Positions 21,680 through 35,194 are shown, counted from the first letter of the stretch. The stretch is DNA of 64,000 nucleotides from Trichopria drosophilae (GCA_030407085.1 CM059587.1:41824501-41888500); one strand, 5' to 3'. Numbers and translations: made by a program. The notes: generated by a model from the letters alone, not told the origin.

Positions 21680-24335
21680 CACTATATAAGATATAATTTA
21701 CACAACACAAATAAAATTAGCATGTGAAGGAGTTGAAGTTTTCAACACAAGTTTTGATAATCCATTTATTTTATTAATTCTTCCTAAATACATACAAAAT
21801 TATTTTTCATGTAGGAAATTGTGATTTAAACACGCCAAACAAGCGTTACGTGCGATTAAAGGACATTAAAAAAAATGTTTGATCAATCAATGATCGTTTT
21901 TTCTTCGTTTTACGCGATACTCTCAACTCGAGACAATTTTGCCCACGAGATATTTTAATGCTTTTTTTTAATAACCTTCAATGCTCACAACGAATTTGGC
22001 GTCAGATTTAAAAAATTCGATATGACGAGCGATATTCTGAAAATTAAGCTACTTGCCTTGGAACTTGTTACTTGTTAAAATTTAGTATTATATTTAGTTA
22101 ACATATAAATTGAAATACATAATATTGTAACTTCCGAGTTCAAAAACGAGTTTCGCAGCCAACCAATACGTTTCAAAATCATCGGAAAAAATTTACATTT
22201 TTGACAATTTTGTTTAAAAAATGGTTATTTTTTAACATAGTAAGTAATGAGACCTCTGTCTAATCATTATAATAAGGAAACCTACTTTTCATATGGGCGC
22301 AGAAAGATATTTTGAGTCCGCCATCTTAAAATGTCTATTTTTCCGATAATTTAAAACATAAAAAGTGTTTAAAATTTGGTTTTATTTGTTTTAACAAAGC
22401 TAATTTTGAGGTTATTTAAACACTAATTTCTTACTCTTAGTCACTTATAAAGATTGAAAATCGAAATGTGTGCATTTTTTCTTCATTTTCGTTGAAATTC
22501 ATTTTTCAAATAATTATGTTTCTGGTCGCTTTTGACAACAAAAAGTATCGATCTCTCAAAATATTGGTGATGATATCTATTTTCAACAAAAAAATCATGT
22601 GCAGCCATTTTTACGTTTAACTTACTTTAATTCAGGTTTTAAATATTTATTTATTAGTTTTTTCACGAATAAATATTAAAGAGCGAACAACAACCTCTAA
22701 ATAATATTAAAAAAATCTTCTAGTAATACTTCTATCACCAGTGCCGTCGTTTTAACAAAAATTTCGTGAGCTACCCTAATAGATATGCAATAAATCTTTG
22801 GAAAATGAAAAGTCTAGTCAATTCCAAGAAACTTAAAGTGCATTCATAATCTAGTATTAAAATCTAAACTTGCCTGAGTGATAAAAATATCGCTAAATTA
22901 TTCATATATTATGAGATTCTGTACATATTTCAGATTGGAACGATATATTTATTTATGCTGATTTATGGATATATAGTCATTTCAAACTTATTATATGAGG
23001 TTATATGATACTTAAACTTATTTACAATCAAGGACAACAAAATTGCCTACATTGAAATAATTAAAACATAATTCAGAGCACAAAGAATTAGCAAAATGAT
23101 TTGTTGAGAAAGATTTATTATGACGCTTGCTCTAAAAAATATGTGTAAAACATTATCATATCTAGGTATTATTATCTTTATTAAAGAAATATAAAAATTG
23201 GCGTTCATGATAGTCATATTTCGCAAAATGTGTTCTATTTTTCAATACAAAAAATATCAAATTTTAAATAAACACCATATGAAACAAAACTATGTAAAAT
23301 AAGAAAATCATAATATAGTCACAACGGATGGTCTTCCAGATGGCTTACATGTTTTGTTGGAATACCTTGTATATTTTTTATTAACCAGTTTTAGAATACC
23401 CTGTATGTATTTTATTAAAATATTTTGGAATACTTTGAATGTAAATACGAAATAAAAAAGATTGCAATACATTTTGTTGATCGACATTATTAAATAAATA
23501 ATATTGCTGAAACATCTACGTTTTTACGCAGTGATAATCACCGAATTACTTAAACAACTATAATCATCGTGTAATTATTTTTTATTCAATTACATCAATT
23601 TATTAATGTTTTTTTAAAGCTAATAATATTCTGTTTCAAATATTCGAATTAAACCCGAAAAGATGCAATAGACAAATAGTAAAGATATTCGGTTTATGAA
23701 ATATTATTATTACTCGCTGCTAATGGTCACTGATGTTCCACGAACTTTTATGGAAAAAATGCAAGAATAGTAAAATACAACGTCATTAGTTTACTCTCGA
23801 AAAGAAATATAGCCTTTAATTAAGGGCGTGCGCCGAAAGGTACTGCAATTAAAGACCAACGTTTGAAATAAACATTTCAAAGACTTTTAGAGTTTAAAAC
23901 CAGTTTAAAAATAGTCTTGGAAATTTGATACTAAGTCAGTTTTGTTAATTTGTAGAATTGCCGAAATAACTTCATCAATGTTTGATTGTTTTGAATCTTT
24001 TTAATTGTTCTATTCCACTTTTTTCTATACTCAGTCATTTTTTGAAAAAAATTATCTAAACGCACAGTGAAATCCCACATCAAGATAAAGTTCAAATTGT
24101 ACCGCTCTCATAGAATTAAAAATTTCCGTTGTTTACAAAAATTACTAAAAAAAGTGGCAAGTTTTCGTTTCCGTATCACGAATTGCAGCTAAGTGATACT
24201 GCAAAAGAATTAAACAATTAATTAGGGATCAAATATAATAAACGGAACAATATTTATGCCCAAATGTACACAATTTCTTCACGAAGTTGGTCTCTACATT
24301 TTGGTATTTAAATTCCATGAGAAAAAGTTGACTCT
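21680..24335. other. AT-rich, no gene recognised
   Basis: No ORF of 60 codons or more and no clear element ends. A few fragments such as 'gagtccgccatcttaaaatg' (about 22314-22333) echo the dispersed repeats elsewhere in the window. Confidence 0.4.
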
Positions 24336-24336
24336 A

Positions 24337-24652
24337 CAGTGCCCCCCCCCCCAATATTTGCCTCGTTCGTCTTGTCTGTCCTTGTCTACCCTCCCAATAT
24401 TTGCCTAGTGAGGGGAAGACATTGACCCCCACTCCGCCAACATACAGTTATAGAAGGTGCATGCGTCGACCAGAAGAAATTAGTTTAACATTTTCTACAT
24501 CGCGCATGCGTGATGTCGCCACAGAATTACCGCTCCGTGAGAAGTGGTGGGGAACAGTAATCAAGGGGTAAGGCAAATATTGGGACGCACCTAGTGGCAA
24601 ATGTTAGGAGGTAGCAAATATTGGGAATGGAAATATTTGGGGGGGACAACTT
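24337..24652. mobile_element. TA-flanked MITE with C-run ends
   Basis: Starts CAGTG then a run of C and CAATATTTGCC just after a TA (24335-24336). Ends with a G run and ACAACTT before TA (24653-24654). Internal 'ccaatatttgcc' and 'ggcaaatattggg' words are mirrored. The overall look is pogo-like, related in style but not in sequence to the 16.9- and 56.5-kb copies. Confidence 0.6.
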
Positions 24653-24666
24653 TAGTAATGTATTAT

Positions 24667-24893
24667 TGTAGGAACGCGAAATGAGTTGTATTGCGCATGC
24701 GCCTGATTTCTACGCCGTGCCGAGGCGGGGCCTGTCGCTGGTGCGGAAGTGTCCCCAGTTCGCGTTCGCAGGTTGTAACGTAAGTGGTGTCTAGTGTCAC
24801 GCAGTACGACGATTGTAGAGGAAGAAATCTTTTTATACTTACTATGTATTAAGTTTTATAGTTTCAATAAACTCACATATAGAAAATCCCACA
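24667..24893. mobile_element. Solo LTR of an LTR retrotransposon
   Basis: A 227-base unit starts TGTAGGA and ends TCCCACA, an imperfect terminal inverted repeat with canonical TG...CA. It is flanked by the same 4 bases, TTAT, at 24663-24666 and 24894-24897. A poly(A) signal AATAAA lies at 24866-24871, near the 3' end. It is GC-richer than its surroundings and has no internal coding region, as expected after LTR-LTR recombination. The superfamily is not determined. Confidence 0.7.
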
Positions 24894-24984
24894 TTATTGA
24901 CCAGACAGATACGAATCGACCTTTCCAAAGGATTACCTAAACTTTTTTTAAATTCTTAAATTAAAAATTATACACGTGTTTGTA

Positions 24985-25697
24985 ATAAAAAAGCATGGAA
25001 TTTTTTGGTTTTATTTATAATTTATCGAATTTTATTATGGGTAATGGTATTAGCTTACTTCTAAACGTCACAATTATCGTGCTAAAATTAATTTGCTAAT
25101 AGATAGGCGTATTTCAGAAAGCAACTATTCAAAATGACCGATACAAAATGGCGATAAAAATGAATTTTTATTCGTAATAAGCAAACCATATGTTCAAAAA
25201 CACAAAAGTTAAGAAATTGTTATAAACCGTGATAGACAAGCGTTCATAAAGTTGCTGATTATGTATCAGAAGTCACATTTTGAAAATAAAAAATGGCCGT
25301 TCGAATATGGCGAACAAAAATATTTCAACTTCGGATTCATTTGAAACTTATAGGAATTTTTGGGTTTGCTGATGATCACACTGGATTCACTGTTTTTAAT
25401 ATTTAAAAGCTGATCAGCGATCTAAAAACCAATTCAAGAAAACTATTCATTATCAGTTTCATAAAAATCCAATGAGTTTTGCGAGTTTGAACATATGCCG
25501 GACATATTTGAGAATATTACGAATAAAAATATACTTATCGCCATTTTGAATCTTTACTTTCCGAAATACGTTAATCTGATTGCAAATTCATTTTTTTAGC
25601 ACACTATATGTATTACATTTAGGGATGGGCTAACATCAGTACCCATAATAAAATTCGATAGAGTTAAAATAAAACCACAAAATATCATGTTTTTAAA
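24985..25697. repeat. Foldback element of about 710 bp
   Basis: The left arm (about 24985-25215) and right arm (about 25480-25697) are mirrored: ggttttatttataatttatc against its right-arm complement, 'tcgaattttattatgggta' against taccca..., 'cgtatttcagaaag' against ctttccgaaatacg, and 'tttattcgtaat' against attacgaataaa. The spacer is about 265 bases. Confidence 0.7.
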
Positions 25698-25699
25698 CA

Positions 25700-26590
25700 T
25701 AAAAACGTATATAACTTTTTTATTTCAGCACTTGAAAAATGTTAGATGCGCCATTGGAAGATCGATTCTTGGCCAGTAGGAAATTACCAATGGCAAATTT
25801 TTCTCATGGAATTTGGATGCTAAAATATAGTGCAGCAAAAATTGAAAAATAAAAATGGCAAAAGCTTAATCAGTTAAAAACACTGTACGGTAGTGAAATC
25901 ACGGAGCACGGTAGTTTTTCAATTTATGAAAAAGCGAGAATTTCATTTTAAAAATGTTAAAGTATTAAAGCTAGGTTAATAATGTTGCATAATCATTGAC
26001 AGATTTGAATAATTGTACGTTTAAAAAATTGTTATCCGTGATCTATAAAAGAAGCAGAAACGAGAGGACTCCGCAGTAAACGTTGGAAAGCGAATTAAAA
26101 ATGTAAATTGAGAGTAGGGAAAAGTAAACAAAATTGAAGAAATTAAGGAACTTCCGAAGCTGCCGAGGAAACGAAGGAATTGGAGTAATTAACTTAATTG
26201 ATCGTAGCGAAAATGGAATTACGAAGATGACACAGAACTTAAGAGACAGGATGACAAATGGTCGAAACTTATCTGCGAGAGAAACGGAGGTGGCTCTAAA
26301 TACAAATAACACGTTTCGAAGTAACAAAGAATAATATGCACTGAAATAAAACAAAAGACAATTAAATATCCCGCAAATTGAAAAAGAGAGGAGAAATTAA
26401 AAAAGAACCGAGCCAGTGAAGATACTTTGAAACCAACGAGAAAATCTCAAATAACTGTCTCGTGCAGTCGATCGAAGTACTCAGGGAACAAACATTTTTT
26501 GTGAAAATTTGAAACCTCTTTTAGCCATATTACATAAACAGTTACAAATTACTTTCGTCTTTTTTTGGAACTTGTTACCAACTGAAGAAT
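25700..26590. other. No gene recognised; purine-rich segment
   Basis: About 26040-26440 is strongly purine-rich on the plus strand with overlapping short ORFs on both strands, a composition effect rather than a gene. Confidence 0.4.
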
Positions 26591-26598
26591 AAAAAATG

Positions 26599-26720
26599 AA
26601 GCGAAGTAGGTGATTTGCGCACGAGTGTATGATAAGCTAGTTTTAGCACTCACATTAGTGCGCGAAAATTTTCTCACACGGAGACTCATTTCACTCGTGC
26701 ACAAATCACTCACTTCGCGC
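26599..26720. repeat. Short palindromic repeat
   Basis: 'gcgaagtaggtgatttgcgc' and 'acgagtg' at the left are mirrored by 'cactcgtgcacaaatcactc' and 'acttcgc' at the right. MITE-like, about 120 bases. Confidence 0.6.
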
Positions 26721-27449
26721 ACTTGTACTATAATGTATTATTACAATTAGTACGTTCCAGTAAAACTTCTACTGTTTATTGCATTGTATGATTTCGAATT
26801 TCACATTTTAACTTTGTTCCATCACATGACGAGTTTCAATTTAAACATACCACGGGTAATTTTGCATACTATAGAACTATTAGAACGTGAAGTTCAGGTA
26901 GCATCAACATTGTAATTTGTAATTAACATTAATTCATTAATATATAATCCATTACTCGAGTAAATAATGTTTGGATCAATGAATTATTTAATTATTAACA
27001 CGACTAATTAATCAGTATTTCATTATTCATTGGCTCGCAGAATATCTTATCAATCCGTAATCACCATGCAATAATTTTACTCTACAATTATATTTCGATA
27101 TAAACAGTCGACTAGTCAATACCATCCGCAGTACGATGACATTTGTTCGGAATTTTTTAGATAATTTTTTAAAATATAAAAAATTGTAAAAAATTAAACA
27201 ATTACGAAAAAATTCATCGTATTCTTTGGTCAATTCTAAGAACTGTTTGTTTAGCAACCTTTTTTCCAATAGTACATCATTTTCAAATAAAAAATTCCTG
27301 AACTTTTTGTCTATTTTTTCGTGTCTGAGGCGCTATTTTGGATACTTCCACCGTTATTTTCAAAATTATACCACGTACATTTTAAAATACAGACCTCGAA
27401 AACACTTTTCTATATGGAGGCGGATGCGTCTACCACCAGTTTCTTATAC

Positions 27450-28715
27450 AAAGGGCCTAGCCGGTTAAGCATGTCAAAATTGCCCCAGCTCGTTTTAGAT
27501 TGAAAAAATTACAGTATGTTTGCCATCCCAAATGTGAATTTTCCTGCAAGATACAAACTCCTATCTGTTTAACTGGTCGCACAATGGTAAAAAATGTGTT
27601 TTTCGGTTTTTATTTTTTTCTCAAAAACTACGTAACTTAGAAATTCGCAAAAAATTACAAAAATAGTACTTACTAAAACACACATAAACAAAATTGTTTC
27701 ATTATATAATAACGTATACACAATGAGAAAAAAAAATATTTAAGTTTTCAAAATTCAATTTCACCAGCTAAATGTGACCTGCCATCGCTATTTTTTTCTA
27801 AAAAATGTATCTATATAATGTGCATTTTGTCAAATTTTTTCGAATTTTTATATTTGGTGCGACTACGTGAAAATCATAAAATACTTGATTTTTCCGTAAA
27901 AAACACCCATAATGCAATATATTCGACAGAAGTCAGAAAACTTTATTCGGGTATTTGTTGGCTATTCAATTGTTTATCACATTACAACTGATCTCTGTTT
28001 CCGTGCAGTTCAATAAAGCAGGAAAAATGAGTAATGAATTTGTTTATTTCTTTATTAATTGTTTATTTTATTTAAAAAAAGTATTGAGATCCATTATTTT
28101 TCTCTGCTAATGAACCGCGAATACTCAATATTACGTATTGTGTGCATTACCATCTACACTAACCGTAACGGTCATGTACAAAATAGGTAATATTAAAAAA
28201 GCATCTACAAAATTAATGTGTAATCTTCGTAGAACATAAATAAATAAATAAATATGATGAAAAAAAGAGTTTATGTAAACTTTAATCATGAAATCTAATA
28301 AATTCATGCGATAATGGCAAAAATGAAATTGAGAGACAAGATAATAATCGTTTATTAATTGTTAAAAATTAATTCTGTGTTTCTGTTTGTATAACTTTTG
28401 TACCCGACCTCCTAGTGGTCCTTGAGACTCCGAGGTCATTATGGGATGATAATAAATAAATAAATCCGATTCACATATGACTGATTTATAATTATTTCAT
28501 AATTTCAGACAATTATTATAATGCATACATTATTATCTTGTCTCTGAATTGTTTTTATATATAATGTCTATTCTGAACAACTGTGCGACTAGCTAAACAG
28601 ATAGGAGTTTGAAACTTGCAGGAAAATTCACATTTGGGATGGCAAACATACTGTAATTTTTTCAATCTAAAATGACCTGGGGCAATTTTGACATGCTTAA
28701 CCGGCTAGGCCCTTT
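27450..28715. mobile_element. 1.27-kb element with 133-bp terminal inverted repeats
   Basis: The first 133 bases (27450-27582, starting AAAGGGCCTAGCCGGTTAAG) are the reverse complement of the last 133 (28583-28715) with few mismatches. The inside is AT-rich without an ORF, apart from a 'cctcctagtggtccttgaga' island near 28407-28430. Non-autonomous DNA transposon. High TIR identity suggests it is fairly young; the target duplication is not evident. Confidence 0.85.
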
Positions 28716-29245
28716 TCGATCTAAAATTTTTTTCAGTATAAAATAACACATTGTTTTGCAAAGACAAACTTTTTAAGCATTGACTTTAGACAAATTTTGT
28801 GGCCATATTCCGAAAGAGAATGAAATTTTACATCGGATATGGTATATCGATATTTTTTGTTGGTACTTGTAGTATGAAAAAAAAATTGAAGAAAATTCAT
28901 TGAAAATTGACGACATTTGGTACTTAATGCGTTAAATTTAAATTCCTTTATAGATAGATAGATATTTATAGTTACTTATTATTTATAGTAAAATCATTGA
29001 TCTTCACTGCACTATTACGGGTTTCTAGAATATAATTATTGCTTAGCAATAATATGTAATTTATGATTCATCAAAAAAAATTCCCGTACAAATCCGGGAA
29101 AAATGAGTAATGTACAATTGTGTACACATTTTTCGTATAATTTTATGAAACTGTAGACATTATTATTCAATTGTATTGAATTGTATATAATTGAATACAT
29201 ACATATACTGAAGAAATAAATTAAATCGCAGAAAAAAAAATCGTT

Positions 29246-29312
29246 TTGGAAGGTGGATCCGAACCCGCGACGTTCGGATTACAAAGCAGACGCGCTATAA
29301 CCGCATGACTTT
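29246..29312 (-). repeat. tRNA-like segment (SINE or tRNA pseudogene)
   Basis: On the minus strand an A-box-like GCGGTTATAGCGCG (29304-29291) is followed at tRNA spacing by a B box GGTTCGGATCC (29265-29255). The middle contains TTTGTAA, which would give a Thr-type TGT anticodon, but the anticodon stem has two mismatches and the acceptor stem is not convincing. Confidence 0.45.
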
Positions 29313-29739
29313 GTAAGTAGATAAAGTATTTCTTGTTGAGACCACCTGTTTTACTGAAAATATCCATACTTTATTAACATCGTGTTTAGTCAAGTTAATA
29401 AATTGGTCACTTAATGTAACATCACGGACTACCGACACACGCACAAAATGACTACGATAATAAAATATTTAGTAAAACTGGTAAAATCTTTAGTAAAGTT
29501 AACCAAATATACGTGTTTTCATTATTCGCACAAGCTCATTATAACATGCAAATAATTAATTGGGTTGATCAATGTTTTTCAGTGTATACTATTGCATTTA
29601 ACTAATTGTAAGTACATATCAGTTAATACAATTAAATATTAATATATACAATTGTATACCGTTGTATACGAACTACAATGAATTTTCATATTAATCAAAT
29701 TATATTTTCATCCTAGCTGTAGTAAAATCTGATTTTGCA

Positions 29740-29920
29740 CCCTGATATGCGGGCGTAAAATGGCATATACATAAAATCAAATTTTAAACCCCCTAGAACA
29801 AAAAGTAATGTTCGTATTACAGGCGTAGGTAATATTTGCACGCGTAGGCGATCACGCCATATCCTCCACGGGCCGGTAAAATGTTATTTTACGCCCTTAA
29901 TACGAAAAGTACTATTTTGT
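29740..29920. repeat. 'gcgtaaaa' dispersed repeat, reverse copy
   Basis: 'gtaggcgatcacgcc', 'gggccggtaaaatg' and 'acgcccttaatacgaaaa' mirror the copy at about 7225-7300. Related 'gcgtaaaat' words recur at about 30759-30820 and 36070-36090. Confidence 0.5.
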
Positions 29921-30897
29921 ATAAAACTATATACAGACACAAATACAAGTAATTATTATTAGCATGAAACGTTTCATACGTTTTTATGCAGCAATATATT
30001 AGTATATAGAATTTAAAGTTTGCCGTGGATATGCAGTTATTCAGTATTATATTAAATTTATATAATTTCATATAATTATAATTTGTATACAATTGAATAC
30101 ATCATATATAATTCTATAAACGAAAATCCATATGGAACTGTATAGATTTATAAACACTGTAATGAAGTTGTATACATTTGTATGCAATTTTATATAAACC
30201 ATTGTTTCTCAGGTAGGCTTATATTTAAACAAAAATTCATCATATATTTATTCCAGTCCAGCATTAAGACAAAAGCAACAAATAGTTGCTATTCATTTAT
30301 TCATGGCTCAATAGCATTTATAACAGCAATTAGTTAATAAAATTTTTGCCTTGACGAAATGTGTACACGGTTTGTATCAACAGAAAACTTCCACTGAATC
30401 TGTCAACTTGTATTAAATTGAATTAAAACCAATAGCTACCAAATCGATATGGACTTTAGACAATTTTCTCCTGTGGTTTTACTAAATTAATAAAAAAAAG
30501 ACTTATATGTACAATAAATATTTTAATACTTATATTATGATATTAAAAATATGTTTAGGGAAATTAATATACATGTATATGAAATATAATAAAGTGAATT
30601 ATAAGGTTCATTCGAATGAAATAGCAGTTTTTGATACTCGTTGTAAAGTTCTTTTACTTTACGCATCGGATTTTAACATGCGATTAGATAGGACCCATGG
30701 TGGAATGTAAAGACGAATATTTACATCCGAGTTTGAAATGTTTTTTTTTATATTATGCGTAAAATTCGTACACAGTTTCCAAGTGTGTTAAGTCGAATTT
30801 TACGCTTACTATGACAAAAATTATTTATTTTTATGATTAATTTAATTTATTCAAATATTTTAAAATATTTAATATTATTAATTTATTAAAATATATT

Positions 30898-30898
<1 letters not shown>

Positions 30899-30941
<43 letters not shown>
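30899..30941. repeat. (AT)n microsatellite
   Basis: About 20 uninterrupted AT/TA dinucleotides. Confidence 0.9.
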
Positions 30942-30945
<4 letters not shown>

Positions 30946-31379
30946 CCTGAAGATGTTTATTAATATATAATACATGTTAAATTTATAATAATTCAATATA
31001 TTGGTTTACAATTAAAATTAAATTTAATAATAATGGTATCAGGGTGTAATTATTAAATAACTACTAACAAATCAATACTCCCATAGTTATTATTGATAAT
31101 ATGCAACTAACTGCACAAATTAAAAGCAAATTAAGAATCGTAATGAAAATTGAAGTTTCAACTCGACTGTGAGCTCAAAATGCATAAGATTTATGAAATA
31201 AACTGCAGGGCTTCGTATTCGAATTCAGATAATACTTCACTGAAGTCTATAGTGTGCAAATAACGTTCATTAATATGTAATATAATATTTCATTAATATG
31301 TTGTTGGGTTAAATTTCCTGACCACGAACATTAATAGTTTATAAAATTAATAATTGTTGTTTCCGTCAAAATATTAAGT

Positions 31380-31620
31380 TTATACTTTTATTAATGCCGA
31401 CGCTTCGGCCACTTATACAGGTCATCTTCAGACCTGTGAAATCCTGACATAACCAAAAACGACAACATTTATAATAAAATTGTTACCCAATTTTTTATTC
31501 GTATAAGGATCCATAATTTTGTAGGGACATGGTGGCATATTATATTTGCATTTAAAAGGATTCAAGACTTGTTTTATATACATGTCTGTTTTGGATATAA
31601 ATAAATTCACATGAAAGCAT
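31380..31620 (-). mobile_element. 3'-terminal fragment of a Penelope-like element, with hammerhead-like motif
   Basis: Read on the minus strand, the sequence ends with CTGAAGATGACC, then 'gtggccgaagcgtcggc', the style of terminus carried by many Penelope-like elements. CTGAAGA (31431-31425) fits the hammerhead core CUGANGA, and CGAAG (31407-31403) stands where CGAAA is expected, so any ribozyme is probably degenerate. No RT or GIY-YIG coding sequence is recognised next to it. Confidence 0.5.
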
Positions 31621-31639
31621 TAACATTTTCACTGAACTT

Positions 31640-32870
31640 TATTTTTGCATTAAAACAGATTCGTCAGGGACAGAAATAGCCATCAAAAAGTAGGAAATGA
31701 ATGCTACTTAATTCTTTCTGAATCCTTTTTCGATTACTGGGGTCGTTACTGTCCCCAGTGGAAATATTTGGATGTCCCAACGTGTTCTGTGTTCCAAACT
31801 TTATGACACTCATGTATACGTAATCAAAAAACTGGATGACGTCAATAACAAAATTTGAGGCAATAACAATTTTTATTCAATTTTCAATAATCGCACTGTG
31901 AACTGTCTGAAATATCCAATACAAATGATAAAATATATGAAAATGAAGATTTTTTTACGATTCAAATTTGACTAATATTAAAATTTTAACCAGTGTGCAC
32001 TTCGATTTTTAAGCGGGATATGTTGGCGTATATTAATAAAATCGCGACTGATGAAAAGAAAAGGGTAAAAGAGGCTTATTTCCTTTTTAGAGAATGTGTC
32101 TGTGAAAGAAGAATGGAAAAATGCATGCGCTTCATACAAAGTGAACGTGCAAGAGAAAGGGTAAGCGTTGAAAAGATAGCAATAGGATGGAAGAGGGAGA
32201 AGAGAGAATATCCAAGAGAGAAATCTGCCTTCTGCAAAGAATGGAGAACGCTCATAAGGGTTGGAACAAGAGAGAAACTTAGGGAGCGGGTAATAGGATC
32301 TGAAGTGCAAATTCCGTATAAAACGGCTTCAAGAATTCGCGAAACTGGCGAAAGACTGCATTCTTTGGGCAATTTTTAATTTAAAAAAAATTTTAAATTT
32401 GTATGGTATAATTTCTGGTTCAACGGTGAAATGCAAGAGAATGAATAATTGATACGGTTATGACATACTCAGATATGTAACTATTGCTTTTGTTGTTGTA
32501 TTACTTGACGTATCACATGGTCATTTTTTAAAATTCGACGTCCCCTAATAGTCGAATACTTCCTCGAAAAGTGACATCAGCGCCATCTATGACTAGAGTT
32601 TTGTGTTCGTCTCGAAAAGATCTTTCAAATGAGCCCTCTCTCGACCCGTGTTACCATGTAAGATTTTCGACCTCTCCCATGTCCCCTGAGAGGTGGGGGA
32701 TCGGGACCCCCAACAAAAGATAGATTTGTTGAAAAATCGTTTCTCGTTTTTCTTACTATGGTTTACTCGAGGACTTTGCCCAAATGGCAAACAATAATTT
32801 TAGAAATACTGTTAAAAACCGTAGATAAAAAATGACTGAATCGAGTTTTCAAAATTCGAGCTTTGTAAGA
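31640..32870. other. No gene supported; purine-rich ORF considered and not accepted
   Basis: A 128-codon ORF (31993-32379) is rich in K, R and E because the strand is purine-rich. It overlaps a long antisense ORF of equal length and has no domain or splice support. A GC-richer patch (about 32580-32700) includes 'tgtcccctgagaggtggggg'. Nothing specific can be assigned. Confidence 0.35.
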
Positions 32871-32889
32871 GCCATTTGGTTACCATTGC

Positions 32890-33030
32890 CCACATAGCAC
32901 ACTGTCCTGGGGACGTCCTCAGGAGCTCCTCAGGACGTCCAAATGTCCGCTTTTATCGTCCTATTAACGTCCTCAAGGTGTCCTGTGTCCTGAGGATGTC
33001 TTGTGTCCTGGGCCTTTACATAATTTTTCT
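32890..33030. repeat. Array of iterated GTCCTGAGGACGTCC-type words
   Basis: Starts near 'tgcccacatagcac' and consists of repeated variants of one palindromic word (GGACGTCCTCAGGAG, CTCAGGACGTCC, GTCCTGAGGATGTC, TTGTGTCCTGGG). Short mobile element or its subterminal array; the right end is unclear. Confidence 0.55.
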
Positions 33031-33139
33031 ATCAGGAACCTTCATTTTAAGAGGTACCCTCATTCGGGTGTGCAATGGCCTAGGAAAGAAACCTACGCCG
33101 CACCGGGTACCGCAGTCGATAAAACATCAATTTTGTAGG

Positions 33140-35190
33140 TAACAAATACATTTTGCAAAATTTTCTGTTGATATTTATTTACAACGAATTAAAAAAATCC
33201 ACCTTTTAGTTAGATATTTAAGAAATATATGTTAGGTTTATAATTGTTTATTAGTTCATTAATGTACAAATAATCAAATTGAATCAATCGGAGACATATT
33301 TATTGAGAATACGCAGCTGTTACTCAAAATAATTAAAACTGTACTTTGAGCATTATATAGTAGAACAAATGTTACATGATCGGAGTTATTGTTAATAGTT
33401 TTGTGTGATATCCAAATTTACGATCTAAAATTAGAAATAATTTCCATTAATCTCCATTATTAAAATTCTATCAATTTCCAACAATGTATACGAGATGAAA
33501 TCACCGATTAATGTATTAAGTATACTTAAAATAAGTAGTAATTTAATATTTAACCAAATGTACAATTACGTTTTATTTACAAGAAATTTAAAGTTGCCGA
33601 AAAGACAAGACACACTCAAAAAAGTTTCAGCACTTTACAATAATATACGTCCGCATAAACGTAAATAAGAGAAATGTCACAAAGGTAGCGTTGTTTGTTG
33701 CATTAAATGCAATCAGTGTGGTATGTAATAAACTGACCAGAATATTATTGCGAATTATTGATAAATGTACAAGCAATGTCTATTCGCAAACAATATAAAG
33801 TTAATGAGATTAGAATTTACATAAACTTAATATTGATTTTGATTTTTGTTTTCCAAATTCTTATATTTTAGCAATCCAGGAAATTGAAATGTATATTGTG
33901 TGTTACAAGGATCCGTTCTTGTTAGAACTGAAATAATGATAATTATTTATATTACATTACAAACAACATATTTTAACTTTTAAATGCCCTCTAAGCTTGT
34001 TACAAAGAGGTACTTTCAAGGCCAACACCGAAAAGCCCTCTCTACATCCTGAACTACAACGATATCTGATATTTTTAATCAGAAAATGCTTACATAAGTA
34101 GGTATCAGGATTTAGAGAGTGACACCTGATGGTGGCATTAAAATCAATTTCAGTACGGTTGAAGGTTGTTGAAAAAGGTAAAAATATATTTTTTTCATGT
34201 AATACAAATAATTACCACTATTTTAATTTATATGGAATAATAATAATGATATTATCCTTTACTTGGAAAGTAGCGAATAAATCAAAACTGGTTGTAGCTA
34301 TAGAAATTGACTTTCAATAGTTATTACAGAAAAAATACAAAATCTCTTATACTTAGCAAATAAACTCGTTTATTGATAATTATTTAGCTTAATTTACACC
34401 ATAAGGAAATCTTAAAAAAAAAAAACATTTCAAAATTATATACTCATTCAAACATTAATTTTCGCAAGTGTTTGAATGTTGGAAAAAAGAATTTCATTTA
34501 GTTAATGTATTTTCATGTTTTAAATCACACCTCACAGAAATTCAAAACTGTCATTAAGTAGAATTATTCAGCAATAAAGTAGTTTTTATCCCATAGCAAC
34601 TGAAATACAAAATATTGAATGTGATCCGGTTTACGAAGAATTATCGATACCGTATTTTAAATCCCTCGGAAATAAATATTGGTATACGGATAAAAACGTT
34701 TGATAATCAAACCATATGTATTTCGTATGCATTGCAACTTACGAAGCAAACTGCAACATGCAATGTTTTAATATTTCTACATGCAGTAGACATTTTAATT
34801 ACAGGTCATACTAGCTATTCTTGAAATTTCATGCGCTAGTCTTTCGTCCACTCAAACTTATTACTCGCAACTCGCTGGTCACTGAAGCAGGAACGCAGGT
34901 CAAGAATAGCAATCGCAATAAAATCTAACAAAACACGACATTCCTCTACGAATATTAAATACGAATTAGCAATTATTAAAATAGTAAGATAAGTGGGTAA
35001 AATAGTTATTAACTAATTTTAAAGGATTAATGTAAATATTTATTGAATTTTATAATAGATAACAAGCAATCGTTGTAATTAGACAATGAAGGAAAAAAAG
35101 CAACTGGGTGTTTTTTATGTATTTTTGCCTCCTGTTCACGAATATCACCTTGCACATTGGCATTCGACCATATAATGACCGCTATATTGA
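33140..35190. other. AT-rich, no gene recognised
   Basis: Only short AT-biased ORFs; no element termini or RNA genes were detected. Confidence 0.4.
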
Positions 35191-35194
35191 AAAC

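Noticed and set aside
29246..29312. Functional tRNA-Thr gene
   Set aside because: A and B boxes are good, but the anticodon stem has mismatches and the acceptor stem does not pair; kept only as tRNA-like.
31993..32379. 128-codon K/R/E-rich ORF
   Set aside because: The strand is purine-rich, the antisense ORF is of similar length, and there is no domain or splice evidence.
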